A stretch of 64,000 nt of DNA from JBEBSD01 sp040394475 (GCA_040394475.1 JBEBSD010000007.1:62001-126000), one strand, 5' to 3'; numbered from the stretch's first letter, positions 25,367 through 34,305 are shown. Numbers and translations are program-made. The notes: generated by a model from the sequence alone, not told the origin.

Positions 25367-26317
25367 TCACACTTCCGGTCCTTTGTCCTTTATAAAGGCG
25401 ATCGTACGCCGGATCCCCTCGAATTTAGCCCTTTTAAGAGGCGATTTGCGAAACAATTCCCGGAAGGCATCCTCGGTTAACGCCTCCCAGTCAGTTTTCG
25501 AAAGCTCGAGCAGCTCCGGTTTGGGAGTGAATTCCGGATGTGAATGGGGACGGGAAAACCGGTTCCAGGGGCACACATCCTGGCAAATGTCGCAGCCGAA
25601 AATCCAGTCGTCGAATGTTCCTTTTACTGCTTCCGGGATCGATTCTTTCAATTCAATGGTGAAATAACTGATGCATTTGCTGCCGTCTACCACGTAGGGG
25701 GCTGCTATGGCGTCGGTCGGGCACGCGTCAAGGCACCGGGTACAGGTGCCGCAATAATCCTGAATCGCATGGTCGGGTGCGAGGTCCAAGTCGAGAATGA
25801 TTTCCCCGATGAGGAAAAAACTGCCTGTTTTCGGAGAGATCAGGTTGGAATTTTTCCCCACCCATCCGAGTCCGCTGCGTTCGGCCCAGGCCTTGTCCAT
25901 CACGGGTGCGGAATCTACAAAAACACGGCCATGGATGGCCCCGAAATGCTCTTCCAGGCTTTGGAGGAGCGATTTGAGTTTGCTTTTAAAAACAAAATGA
26001 TAGTCTTCCCCGTAGGCGTATTTTGCAATTTTATAACTGGTTGAAGGCTGCTCCTGTTGGGGATAATAGTTGAGCAGCACCGAAATGACAGAGCGGGCGC
26101 CTTCTACCAGCAGGGTCGGATCAAGGCGCTTGTCGAAATGGTTTTCCATCCATTTCATAGTTCCCTGATAATTTTGCGAGAGCCATTTTTCCAGTCTCGG
26201 GGCTTCTTCTTCGAGAAATCCGGCCCGTGAAATCCCGCAGGCATCAAATTCCAGGGACGCTGCCAGTTCTTTTACCCGGGCGCTACGCTGTTGCAACAGA
26301 AAATCGTGAACTACCAT
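25367..26317 (-). CDS. queG: Epoxyqueuosine reductase QueG
   Basis: The protein has 316 residues. The N-terminal half (FDACGISRAGFLEEEAPRLEKWL) is the cobalamin-binding region and the C-terminal half has two ferredoxin-like motifs, CGTCTRCLDACPTDAI and CDICQDVCPWNRF, which ligate two [4Fe-4S] clusters. It reduces epoxyqueuosine to queuosine at position 34 of certain tRNAs, with a B12 cofactor. The gene is followed on the same strand by uspA across a 218-bp gap and is divergent from grpE. Confidence 0.94.
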   Translation of the reverse strand: MVVHDFLLQQRSARVKELAASLEFDACGISRAGFLEEEAPRLEKWLSQNYQGTMKWMENHFDKRLDPTLLVEGARSVISVLLNYYPQQEQPSTSYKIAKYAYGEDYHFVFKSKLKSLLQSLEEHFGAIHGRVFVDSAPVMDKAWAERSGLGWVGKNSNLISPKTGSFFLIGEIILDLDLAPDHAIQDYCGTCTRCLDACPTDAIAAPYVVDGSKCISYFTIELKESIPEAVKGTFDDWIFGCDICQDVCPWNRFSRPHSHPEFTPKPELLELSKTDWEALTEDAFRELFRKSPLKRAKFEGIRRTIAFIKDKGPEV

Positions 26318-26431
26318 ATGTCAAAGATACGAGTTTCGGGGCAAACGGGTGCCAACTTGTCAGGGTTCTCCGTTTGGCAAAGATATTTTACAGGAATAGC
26401 GTATCAGTAAAATTATTACAGTGTATCAATT

Positions 26432-27019
26432 ATGTCTGAAAATAACACAAGTGAAGCCGATTTCACTCCTGAAGAAATTGAATTTGTTGCAGATACTGAC
26501 AATCCGTCGGCTAATGTGACGGAGCCGGCAACGGATGAAGATGCGGAGGGAGATGCCCCCGCAGAAAGAGATGAATTGGCCGAAGCACAAATTGAAATAG
26601 TGGAGTTAAAAGATAAATACCTGCGGCTTTATGCCGATTTTGAGAATTTCAGGCGCCGGACTTCTAAAGAAAGGCTGGATTTGATCGCTACTGCCAATGC
26701 CGACTTGCTTAAATCACTGCTTTCGGTGGTGGATGATTTCGAAAGGGCACAGGTTTCTTTTGAAACAAGCACCGAGGTAGCTCCTCTTAAAGAAGGGATT
26801 GACCTGGTATTTTCCAAGTTGCTAAAGTTACTGGAAAGCAAGGGCCTGCAGCCGATGAATGTGAAAGGAGAATCGTTTGACCCGGATTTGCACGAATCGG
26901 TGGCGCAATTCCCTGCCCCGTCGGAAGCTTTGAAAGGAAAAGTAATTGATGAAGTGGAAAAAGGCTATTATCTCAATGGCAAGGTGATTCGCTATGCCAA
27001 AGTGGTGGTAGGTCAATAA
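26432..27019 (+). CDS. grpE: Nucleotide exchange factor GrpE
   Basis: The protein has 195 residues. An acidic, disordered N-terminus is followed by a long helix (about residues 50-100, LKDKYLRLYADFENFRRRTS) that dimerises the protein, then a beta-wing domain ending NGKVIRYAKVVVGQ. The motif FDPDLHESVAQFP is characteristic. GrpE releases ADP from DnaK so the chaperone cycle can restart. It is followed after 39 bp by dnaJ; dnaK itself is elsewhere. No CIRCE operator is seen upstream. Confidence 0.95.
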   Translation: MSENNTSEADFTPEEIEFVADTDNPSANVTEPATDEDAEGDAPAERDELAEAQIEIVELKDKYLRLYADFENFRRRTSKERLDLIATANADLLKSLLSVVDDFERAQVSFETSTEVAPLKEGIDLVFSKLLKLLESKGLQPMNVKGESFDPDLHESVAQFPAPSEALKGKVIDEVEKGYYLNGKVIRYAKVVVGQ

Positions 27020-27058
27020 TAGCAACGTTTGCAGGTGATTAATTGAACAGACATAAAA

Positions 27059-28213
27059 ATGGCTAAGAAAAGAGATTATTACGAGGTACTTGGTATCAGT
27101 AAAGGAGCCACGGCCGATGAAATCAAAAAAGCCTACCGGAAACTCGCCGTACAGTTCCACCCGGACAAAAATCCGGGAGACCATGCAGCGGAAGAGAAGT
27201 TTAAGGAGGCTGCAGAAGCCTATAGCATCCTGAGTGACGATACCAAACGCCAGCGTTATGATCAGTTTGGCCATGCCGGCATGGGAGGCGCCGGGGCCGG
27301 AGCCGGTGGTTTTGGCGGCGGGTTTACCATGGAGGATATCTTTTCACAATTCGGCGATATTTTCGGCGGGAGCGGCAGCCCGTTTGGCGATATGTTCGGC
27401 AATGGCGGCGGTCAGCGCAGACGGAAAGGGTCTGATTTGCGGATCAAACTGAAGCTGAACCTCAAAGAGATCGCCAATGGGGTGGAGAAAAAAATCAAAG
27501 TAAAACGGCATGTGACGTGTACTGCCTGCTCGGGCAATGGCGCAAAGAATGGAACAAGCCTATCTAATTGCAGTACTTGTAACGGCTCGGGCCAGGTCCG
27601 GAAGGTGGTTAATACGATGCTCGGACAAATGGTCTCTACCAGTACCTGTCCTACCTGTAATGGTGACGGTAAAATTGTCACCGATCGTTGCGAAGTGTGT
27701 GCGGGTGAAGGACGGATGCTGCAGGATGATATGATTTCCCTGAATATTCCGGGAGGAGTGGGAGAAGGAATGCAATTGTCGATGTCAGGAAAAGGCAATG
27801 CCCCGGTACGCGGCGGTGTGCCCGGCGATCTGCTGATTGTCATCGAGGAGGAGGAAGACGAATTCCTGAAACGGGACGGTTCCAATGTGGTATACGACAT
27901 GCACCTCAACTTTGCCGACGCCGCCTTAGGAACGGCTGTAGAGATTCCGACCATAGACGGAAAGGCGCGGATCACGGTGGAGGCCGGTACGCAACCCGGT
28001 AAAATCCTTCGCCTTAAAGGCAAAGGAATCAAAGATATTAACGGTTACGGCCGGGGCGACCAGCTGGTCCATGTAAATGTATGGACCCCCCAGCAGCTTT
28101 CCCCGGAAGAACGGACCATTCTGGAAAAGTTCCGGACGGCTCCCAACTTCACCCCCAAACCGGGAGCGAATGAAAAGGGTTTCTTTGAGAAAATGAAAGA
28201 CTTTTTCCACTGA
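27059..28213 (+). CDS. dnaJ: Chaperone protein DnaJ
   Basis: The protein has 384 residues. The J domain (1-70) holds the HPD tripeptide in VQFHPDKNPG. A Gly/Phe-rich region (about 75-120) is followed by four zinc-finger repeats (CTACSGNG, CSTCNGSG, CPTCNGDG, CEVCAGEG) and the C-terminal substrate-binding domain. It delivers unfolded proteins to DnaK and stimulates its ATPase. It is transcribed with grpE. The stop lies in a 14-bp palindrome and a canonical terminator follows. Confidence 0.97.
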   Translation: MAKKRDYYEVLGISKGATADEIKKAYRKLAVQFHPDKNPGDHAAEEKFKEAAEAYSILSDDTKRQRYDQFGHAGMGGAGAGAGGFGGGFTMEDIFSQFGDIFGGSGSPFGDMFGNGGGQRRRKGSDLRIKLKLNLKEIANGVEKKIKVKRHVTCTACSGNGAKNGTSLSNCSTCNGSGQVRKVVNTMLGQMVSTSTCPTCNGDGKIVTDRCEVCAGEGRMLQDDMISLNIPGGVGEGMQLSMSGKGNAPVRGGVPGDLLIVIEEEEDEFLKRDGSNVVYDMHLNFADAALGTAVEIPTIDGKARITVEAGTQPGKILRLKGKGIKDINGYGRGDQLVHVNVWTPQQLSPEERTILEKFRTAPNFTPKPGANEKGFFEKMKDFFH

Positions 28214-28236
28214 CAGGTACCTGTCGGATCATATTG

Positions 28237-28273
28237 AAGGCTTGTTTCGTTTCGGCGGTGCAGGCCTTTTTTT
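28237..28273 (+). terminator. Rho-independent terminator of grpE-dnaJ
   Basis: AAGGCTTG (28237-28244) pairs with CAGGCCTT (28261-28268), one G-T wobble, around a 16-nt loop, and is followed by a run of T (28267-28273). A separate 14-bp palindrome at 28212-28225 overlaps the dnaJ stop. Confidence 0.8.
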
Positions 28274-28279
28274 ATGACC

Positions 28280-28790
28280 GGAGGGTGAGCGGAGTCGAAC
28301 CCGTATATGGAGACGGATTTTTGGGGAATGGGGAATGGGCAACGGGGAATGGGGAACGGGAGGGTGAGCAGAGTCGAACCCGTTTATGGAGACGAATTTT
28401 TACGGGAACGAGGACCGGTGACCGGAGGGTGAGCAGAGTCGAACCCGTATATGGAGACGAATTTTAGGGGAATGGGGAATGGGGAACGGGGAACAGGAGG
28501 GTGAGCAGAGTCGAACCCGTATATGGAGACGGATTTTAGGGGAACGGGGAACGGGGAACGGGGAACGGAGGGTGAGCAGAGTCGAACCCGTATATGGAGA
28601 CGGATTTTTAGGGAATGGGGAATGGGGAACCGGAGGGTGAGCAGAGTCGAACCCGTTTATGGAGACGGATTTTTAGGGGAACGGGGAATGGGGAACGGGA
28701 GGGTGAGCAGAGTCGAACCCGTTTATGGAGACGGATTTTTACGGGAACGGGGAACAGTGACCGGACGGTGAGCGGAGTCGAACCCGGGAC
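28280..28790. repeat. Nested tandem-repeat array, eight copies
   Basis: A core of about 42 bp opens GGAGGGTGAGCAGAGTCGAA and ends GGAGACGGATTTT. Copies begin at 28280, 28359, 28424, 28496, 28567, 28632, 28698 and 28763; the last stops after the CCCG at the centre. Between cores lie purine-rich spacers made of GGGGAAT/GGGGAAC heptamers in variable number, so the period varies (79, 65, 72, 71, 65, 66, 65 bp). The first and last copies share a G where the six inner ones have A. The periods are not multiples of three, so small ORFs crossing it are not real genes. The core contains two 4-bp stems, GGGT/ACCC and CCGT/ACGG. Confidence 0.92.
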
Positions 28791-28810
28791 TTTCAGCGGG
28801 ATGCATCAAA

Positions 28811-28847
28811 ATCCCCTCTGAGTGGATGGTTGCCAGACAGAGGGGAT
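28811..28847 (-). terminator. Terminator-like hairpin after the FAD oxidoreductase operon
   Basis: ATCCCCTCTG (28811-28820) and its exact complement (28838-28847) form a 10-bp stem with a 17-nt loop. On the minus strand the stem is followed by TTTTG. It lies 24 bp beyond the stop of the 28872-30530 gene. Confidence 0.6.
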
Positions 28848-28871
28848 TGTAAAAGCCGGCAGCAGGGGAAT

Positions 28872-30530
28872 TTAGGGCGCCGGTTGCTCCAGACGCTGCT
28901 TATCGTTGAGCAGTTGTTCCCGCAGTTCGTTGTAGGCTATATCCTGGACAGCACTGTTTTTGTCGATGGCCATCACGGCTGCGGTAGCAGCGCTCTGTCC
29001 GAGGATCATAAATACCGGTTCCATACGGATGGAGCCGAAAGCAATATGGGAGCTCGAGATGCAGATCGGTACCAGCAGGTTCTGACATTCCTCTTTTTTG
29101 GGGACCAGGGCGCCGTAGGAGATTTGATAGGGCTTGGGCACCTTCACCCCTATATCTCCTTCGTTCTGTACAAAGCCATCGGGTTTGATATAACGCTGGG
29201 CATTGTGGGAATCGAGGGTATAAGAGCCCATCCCTACGGGATTCCCAACCTCCTTTTTGCCTAAAGTTTCATGTTCGGTCATGACCTCCATTCCGATCAT
29301 CCTGCGGGCTTCCCGGATATACAGCTGATGCGGCCAGTTACCGTTGTCCGTGAATTCGTCTTTCGGTAATCCCCAGGTATTGAACGCTTCCTGCACGTCA
29401 GCCGGAATACGGGAATCATTGGCAATGAAATACATCAATCCTTTCTGGTAGCGTTCATGATCCTGAATGATCGCTTTCCGGCGCTCGTAGGAGGCCTCCG
29501 GGTAGTCGTAGTTTGCCCCGATGTAGTCGGTACTGAAAGGACCGTGGTTGTTCGTGTCGGTTTTCCGGTTGGGAATAGGATCGTACTTCCGGAAAGTTTC
29601 CCGCCAGCCGCTGTCAAAAACACGCGCAAGCAGCTCGTAACGGCTGGAATCATAGCCCTCAGGGCGTGGAAAAGGGATCCGGTTGTCGGGATTGTTGCTC
29701 AGGCACATCCGGAAGCAGTAAGCCTGGATCCGGTGGTCTCCTTCTCCTTTGACGCCCGGATCCTCCGTGGAGATTTCCGGCAGGACGCCGCTGGAGGGAT
29801 CACCGGGAATTTTGTAAGGACTGATCGCACTTTTGAACCAATGATCATGATGGAGTACACCCGTCTGGATCCCGTTCCATTCTTCTCCATATACACTGTT
29901 TGCTTCCCGTCCTACATGGTAACTGACGCCGGCAGATGCCATCAAATCGCCTTCATAGGTAGCATCGATAAACATCTTCCCGGTAAACGTTTTGCCGCTC
30001 AGCGTCGTGATAGCGGTGATTTTACCATCCGTGGTTTCCACACCGGTTTCCCGGTCCAGCCATTCATCCCGCAATACCGTAATGTTGTATTCCTTTACAA
30101 AATCTTCAAAAACTTTTTCGGCAACGTGCGGTTCAAAGATCCACATAGTCCGTTCAGCGCCGTCCATGGCCGGTGTTCCCTGCCCCTTGTTGCCGTATTC
30201 TTCCTTTTTCTGCCATTTCCAGGCTTCATCGGAATCGTAATGCTGGAAAACGCGGTGATAAAACTCACGGGATAGCCCGCCGATAACCGATTTATTGCCG
30301 GTATCCGTAAAGCCCAGCCCGCCGGAGGATAACCCTCCCAGGTGAATGTCGGGCGAAACCACAATGACGGATTTGCCCATTTGCGCGACTTGAACGGCGG
30401 CTGTTACCGCGGCAGAGGTGCCGCCGTAGACGATGACGTCCGCATCGTAATCGCCTGAACTGTTATTTTTTGGGGTACACGAAACCGTTATTCCCAGGAA
30501 CAACAGCATGATAAAAACTACTTTTTGCAT
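28872..30530 (-). CDS. FAD-dependent oxidoreductase lipoprotein (short paralogue)
   Basis: The protein has 552 residues. The signal peptide ends in a lipobox (ITVSC, Cys about 18). The FAD-binding Rossmann region reads DVIVYGGTSAAVTAAVQVAQ, then LGGLSSGGLGFTDTGNK, a pattern of the FAD_oxidored family (PF12831). Later YTLDSHNAQRYI and CQNLLVPICISSSHIAFGSIRMEP match its paralogue upstream. Members are exported flavoproteins found near carbohydrate-utilisation genes; substrates are unknown. It follows the longer paralogue after a 25-bp gap in one operon and lacks the C-terminal golvesin-like domain. Confidence 0.85.
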   Translation of the reverse strand: MQKVVFIMLLFLGITVSCTPKNNSSGDYDADVIVYGGTSAAVTAAVQVAQMGKSVIVVSPDIHLGGLSSGGLGFTDTGNKSVIGGLSREFYHRVFQHYDSDEAWKWQKKEEYGNKGQGTPAMDGAERTMWIFEPHVAEKVFEDFVKEYNITVLRDEWLDRETGVETTDGKITAITTLSGKTFTGKMFIDATYEGDLMASAGVSYHVGREANSVYGEEWNGIQTGVLHHDHWFKSAISPYKIPGDPSSGVLPEISTEDPGVKGEGDHRIQAYCFRMCLSNNPDNRIPFPRPEGYDSSRYELLARVFDSGWRETFRKYDPIPNRKTDTNNHGPFSTDYIGANYDYPEASYERRKAIIQDHERYQKGLMYFIANDSRIPADVQEAFNTWGLPKDEFTDNGNWPHQLYIREARRMIGMEVMTEHETLGKKEVGNPVGMGSYTLDSHNAQRYIKPDGFVQNEGDIGVKVPKPYQISYGALVPKKEECQNLLVPICISSSHIAFGSIRMEPVFMILGQSAATAAVMAIDKNSAVQDIAYNELREQLLNDKQRLEQPAP

Positions 30531-30555
30531 AGAAAGTAAGGATTAGGTAAATCAA

Positions 30556-32592
30556 TTAATTGGTTGTGTTGGATTCCGGCACCCATAAAACGGCGTCTGC
30601 AACGATGGCATTATCGGCATCCCGGGTGGTAATTTCTACATACGCATTTTCCCCCATTGGCAGTTCGTACGTTCCAAGGGCTACCCATTCTCCCGAAGTC
30701 TGGCCAATCACCACGATATCAGAGGCGTTTATAAGTACCGGTTGTTGTTCTTTGCCGTCAAATATCGTTACATTAATTTGATTTGACAGGGTTTGTATTC
30801 TGGTGAAATACGCATAAGTGCGATATTTTCCTGCTTTTTGTACCAGGGGCGTGAAACGTATGCTGCCAACGTCGCTGTTGTCATTCTTCTCTGCGACAAG
30901 ATAGGACCGGCCGTACCCTCCCCGGCGGACAGCCCAATTTCCGGTTACCTGTACCTGCAGGCTGTCGTCGTTATCGACGAGTAATTCAGGGGTGCTGCCA
31001 TCCATTAGCGGATTGCTTCTGAGCTGCTGTTGTAAACCGGCAATGTCTACTGCTTGCACCGGACTGCCGGCATCCACCGCCATTGCAGCTGCTACTCCCG
31101 CTGATTGGGCAAGCACCATGAACACCGGTTCCATCCGGATGGAACCGAAGGCAATGTGGGTAGCGGAAAGCGCCACGGGTACCAGCAGGTTGGTGCATTC
31201 GGACGCTTTAGGCGTCAGGGCACGGTAGGAAATGGGAAAAGGCGGGAAGCCGCCCACTTCCACGTTCCCTTCATTTTTAACCATTCCGTTTACCACAATA
31301 CGCTGTGTGTTGTGGCTGTCCATTGTATAGGCTGCCATTCCCACGGCGTCGGTTACGACTATGTCGCCACGACAATTGTGCTCGGTCATGACATAGTCGC
31401 CGACCATCCGGCGACCTTCACGGATATAGAGCTGCGGGGTGAAGTGGTGGTTGTCCTTGTATTCATCTTTCGGGTATCCCCATTTGGCGACTTCATTCCG
31501 GAGGGTATCGGGTACTCTCGGATCTGTTTGCATGAAGTAAAGCAGCCCCTGGGTGTAGGACAGGTGTTCTGCATAGATTTCTGCCCGTTCTTCGTGGGAT
31601 GCTTCCGCCCAGGTATGGCTGTGACCGATCATATCAGTCGAAAATCCGCCCCGGTTGTTGATATCCGTTTTCCGTCCGGGCATCGGGCTCCAGATGAAAT
31701 ACTGGTTGAGCGCCCGCATGGCGGGTTGAGCTTCCAGGAGCCGTGCCAGTAATTCGTATTTCGCAGGGTCATAGTCATCCGGCCGGGTGATCGGAAGCTG
31801 ATTTTCCGTGCTGTCGGTTAAGCAGATCCTGAAATTGTAGGCCTGAACCAGCTTATCCCCAGAGCCGGTCGGGGTGACATGCTGACGACTGATTCCCCAA
31901 ATAAGACCGCTGGCAGTGTCTCCGGGGATTTTGTAAGGACTAACCCCGTCCGGAAACTGGTGCCAGCCGGATTGCTTATGATATTCGGGAAGCTGGAAAC
32001 CGCTCAAGGTTTCATCGTAGTCGGCATTATCCTCCCGCCCCACGAAATAAGACACTCCCGCCAACGGAAGAAGGTCGCCTTCATAGGTGCAGTCCAGGAA
32101 GACTTTTCCCCGGATCGTTTGCGGGGTTCCTTCCTCACCCAGTGTATTGACAAGGGTAACCGATTCGATCGTGGTCTGGTTTTTCTGTACCTGTGCGATA
32201 CGTTTATTGTATATCACGGGAATAGCGCCTTCCCTGAGGTACTCCCGGAATATTTTTTCGGCCATCGACGGCTCAAATGTCCATGATTCAAACCGGCCGT
32301 AAGCCTTTCCCAGCTTCCGGTAAAATTCCCTGCTGAGACCGGTCACTACGTACTTGTTGCCGATGTCGGTTTGACCCAACCCTCCGGAAGACAATCCGCC
32401 GATGTGGTCGTTGGGATTAATAATCAGTACGGATTTACCCATTTTTTTGGCGGTATAGGCAGCCATAACCCCGGCGGAAGTTCCGCCGTATACGATGACG
32501 TCGTATTTATCTCCGGATCTGGAAGACTGACAGGAAAAGAAAGTATACCATACCAACACCGAAAACAACGACCAAATAGTGATTCGCTTCAT
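30556..32592 (-). CDS. FAD-dependent oxidoreductase lipoprotein with golvesin-like C-terminus
   Basis: The protein has 678 residues. The lipoprotein signal ends FFSC (Cys 21). Residues about 30-545 are an FAD_oxidored domain (YDVIVYGGTSAGVMAAYTAKK, IGGLSSGGLGQTDIGNK, SATHIAFGSIRMEPVFMVL). The last roughly 125 residues (from GNWAVRRGGYGRSYL) resemble the golvesin/xanthan-lyase C-terminal beta-sandwich, with AYFTRIQ and ADAVLWVPE, likely a carbohydrate-binding module. It heads the two-gene operon. The two proteins share most motifs and look like a local duplication. The reaction is unknown. Confidence 0.85.
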   Translation of the reverse strand: MKRITIWSLFSVLVWYTFFSCQSSRSGDKYDVIVYGGTSAGVMAAYTAKKMGKSVLIINPNDHIGGLSSGGLGQTDIGNKYVVTGLSREFYRKLGKAYGRFESWTFEPSMAEKIFREYLREGAIPVIYNKRIAQVQKNQTTIESVTLVNTLGEEGTPQTIRGKVFLDCTYEGDLLPLAGVSYFVGREDNADYDETLSGFQLPEYHKQSGWHQFPDGVSPYKIPGDTASGLIWGISRQHVTPTGSGDKLVQAYNFRICLTDSTENQLPITRPDDYDPAKYELLARLLEAQPAMRALNQYFIWSPMPGRKTDINNRGGFSTDMIGHSHTWAEASHEERAEIYAEHLSYTQGLLYFMQTDPRVPDTLRNEVAKWGYPKDEYKDNHHFTPQLYIREGRRMVGDYVMTEHNCRGDIVVTDAVGMAAYTMDSHNTQRIVVNGMVKNEGNVEVGGFPPFPISYRALTPKASECTNLLVPVALSATHIAFGSIRMEPVFMVLAQSAGVAAAMAVDAGSPVQAVDIAGLQQQLRSNPLMDGSTPELLVDNDDSLQVQVTGNWAVRRGGYGRSYLVAEKNDNSDVGSIRFTPLVQKAGKYRTYAYFTRIQTLSNQINVTIFDGKEQQPVLINASDIVVIGQTSGEWVALGTYELPMGENAYVEITTRDADNAIVADAVLWVPESNTTN

Positions 32593-32974
32593 AAAATCTA
32601 ACGTAAGGTTTTAATGCAATATAAAAAGGTAATGTTCTAACTCTTTACTCATTTATATCAAAGTACGACTAATTGATTATTAGCTAATTGGTATGCGTTT
32701 CCGTGTTAAAACCTAACATCCGATTGCTGGCATCCGATTGCTGACGTCTTTACGTTCATGGCAAGCCTGTCTTTCGACGGGCGGTTCGCCGCGCGATGAC
32801 TCGTCGTTGGTTCGTCATGGTGAGCCCGTCGAACCACGAACCACGGGATTTCATCTGAATTATTAACGGTCCGGATACCCGGAATTCTTAAAACTTTCTC
32901 TACTTTCGCTTCCCGACGATGGGTAATCGCGAAATTTGCCCTGAAATTACTAATTCTGACGTATAAGAGCTATT
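32593..32974. other. Intergenic region with short repeats before fabG
   Basis: This 382-bp gap holds no gene. It contains two adjacent 14-bp direct repeats (CATCCGATTGCTGG at 32717-32730, and a copy ending A at 32731-32744), that is two 7-bp units doubled. A REP-like element (32814-32836, containing GGTGAGCCCGTCGAACCA) is related to the 28.3-kb array core. It also carries the promoters of two divergent transcripts. Confidence 0.6.
32901..32908 (+). promoter_or_regulatory. Possible -7 promoter box of fabG
   Basis: TACTTTCG differs from TAnnTTTG by one base and is placed 66 bp before the fabG start, the same distance as the yqeY box. No clear -33 element. Confidence 0.3.
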
Positions 32975-33706
32975 ATGAACTGTGCTTTGATAACCGGTGC
33001 CTCCAGGGGACTTGGCAAGGCCATAGCAATCCGGCTGGCAAAAGACCTGGGATTGTATGTGTTACTCAATTATGCTTCCAGTCACGAAGCGGCAGCGGCG
33101 GTACTTGCAACCATCAGGGAGGCCGGAGGTGACGGTGAATTGCTGCCGTTCCGGGTCGAGCACAAGGAGGATGTGGACCGTGTGCTGACCCAATGGCGGG
33201 AGGCAAATCCGGATAAATTTATCGAAGTGCTGGTCAACAACGCCGGGATTACCCGTGACGGCCTGCTGATGTGGATGCCTGAACAGGATTGGGATGACGT
33301 GGTAGCGATCTCGGTGAAAGGGATGTTCAACGTGACGCAGCAGGTGATCCAGCAAATGCTCCGCAAGCGTACCGGGCGGATTGTCAATATCGCATCGTTG
33401 TCGGGATTAAAGGGAGTTGCCGGTCAAACGAACTATTCCGCAGCGAAGGGGGCAATGATTGCGGCCACCAAATCGCTTGCACAGGAAGTAGCCAAGCGAA
33501 AAATTACCGTAAATGCAGTGGCTCCGGGCTTTATCCGAAGTGATATGACCAGTGAACTGGATGAAGACGCGTTGAAACAGCTGGTGCCCATGGGACGTTT
33601 TGGAGAGGCAGAGGAAGTCGCGCATCTGGTGAGTTTCCTGGCATCCGGGAAAGCGGCTTACATTACCGGAGAAGTCATTAATATCAATGGGGGTATTCAT
33701 TCGTAA
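32975..33706 (+). CDS. 3-oxoacyl-ACP reductase FabG-like SDR
   Basis: The protein has 243 residues, a classical SDR. TGASRGLGKAIAIRLA binds NADPH, NNAG stabilises the sheet, and the catalytic Ser/Tyr/Lys occur in IASLSGLKG and NYSAAKGAMIAATK. APGFIRSDMT and the C-terminal ITGEVININGGIHS are typical of FabG-type reductases of fatty-acid or aryl-polyene synthesis. No acyl-carrier or ketosynthase gene lies nearby, so the pathway is uncertain. The gene is preceded by a long non-coding stretch and followed by two REP-like elements. Confidence 0.85.
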   Translation: MNCALITGASRGLGKAIAIRLAKDLGLYVLLNYASSHEAAAAVLATIREAGGDGELLPFRVEHKEDVDRVLTQWREANPDKFIEVLVNNAGITRDGLLMWMPEQDWDDVVAISVKGMFNVTQQVIQQMLRKRTGRIVNIASLSGLKGVAGQTNYSAAKGAMIAATKSLAQEVAKRKITVNAVAPGFIRSDMTSELDEDALKQLVPMGRFGEAEEVAHLVSFLASGKAAYITGEVININGGIHS

Positions 33707-33728
33707 AATAGTGATCGCGTACCATCTC

Positions 33729-33774
33729 GTCACCCTGGCTCGTCGAAGGGTTGTCACCCTGAGATGTCGAAGGG
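33729..33774. repeat. Pair of REP-like imperfect palindromes
   Basis: Two 22-bp copies (33729-33750 and 33753-33774) each start GTCACCCTG and end TCGAAGGG, with CCCT/AGGG arms. They lie directly after fabG. The pattern matches a dispersed intergenic element common in Bacteroidota and related bacteria and resembles the reverse complement of the 28.3-kb core. Confidence 0.7.
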
Positions 33775-33870
33775 CTACTTCGCCTGCTATTTATATTTTC
33801 AAATCCGCCGTCATGATCTTGATTTATTGAAGATTGATTTGTATTTTTCCTAAAAAAAACGGAAAAGATT

Positions 33871-34305
33871 ATGAATATCTTTGAGAAAATCGGGCATTGG
33901 GGTGATCGTCATCACCCGGCCTGGCTGGATGCCGTCAGAATAGTACTGGGAAGTTTTCTGTTTGTTAAGGGGATCGGGTTTATTTCGGATACGGCCCGGC
34001 TGAAACAATTGGTAGAAGGGGTCCGGTTGGATCTCGTGCCTGTCATGGGGGTTCATTACGTCGCTTTCAGCCATATTTTCGGAGGCTTTCTGATTGCGTT
34101 GGGCGTGATGACCAGGATGGCAAGTATCCTGCAGATTCCCATTTTGCTGATCGCCGTCTTTTTTGTGAATATCCGGAATGGTTTTTCCTACCTGAATTCC
34201 GAATTATGGCTTTCCGTCCTGACACTTATGCTGGTGATGATGTTCAGTGTCATTGGCTCCGGCCGGGTGTCTGTCGATGAATGGATGCGTAAACACCCGC
34301 ATTGA
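33871..34305 (+). CDS. DoxX-like membrane protein
   Basis: The protein has 144 residues with four predicted membrane helices, including VRIVLGSFLFVKGIGFI, YVAFSHIFGGFLIALGVM, ILQIPILLIAVFFVNI and LWLSVLTLMLVMMFSV. The pattern of a first helix carrying RIVLGSFLFVKG fits the DoxX/SURF4-like family. Such proteins have been linked to thiosulfate oxidation or redox functions in other phyla, but no specific role is known here. It ends 54 bp before the convergent SDR, with a small ACACTC/GAGTGT hairpin at 34324-34339 between. Confidence 0.75.
   Translation: MNIFEKIGHWGDRHHPAWLDAVRIVLGSFLFVKGIGFISDTARLKQLVEGVRLDLVPVMGVHYVAFSHIFGGFLIALGVMTRMASILQIPILLIAVFFVNIRNGFSYLNSELWLSVLTLMLVMMFSVIGSGRVSVDEWMRKHPH

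Noticed and set aside
28280..28790. CRISPR array
   Set aside because: Spacers are themselves repetitive, periods vary and no cas gene is near.
28280..28810. tRNA-like T-arm (reverse complement GGGTTCGACTC)
   Set aside because: No acceptor stem, D arm or CCA end can be paired around it and it recurs in each array copy.
28234..28821. Three plus-strand ORFs with repeated EGEQSRTR-type peptides
   Set aside because: They are translations of the tandem array; repeat periods are not multiples of three and the frames change between copies.
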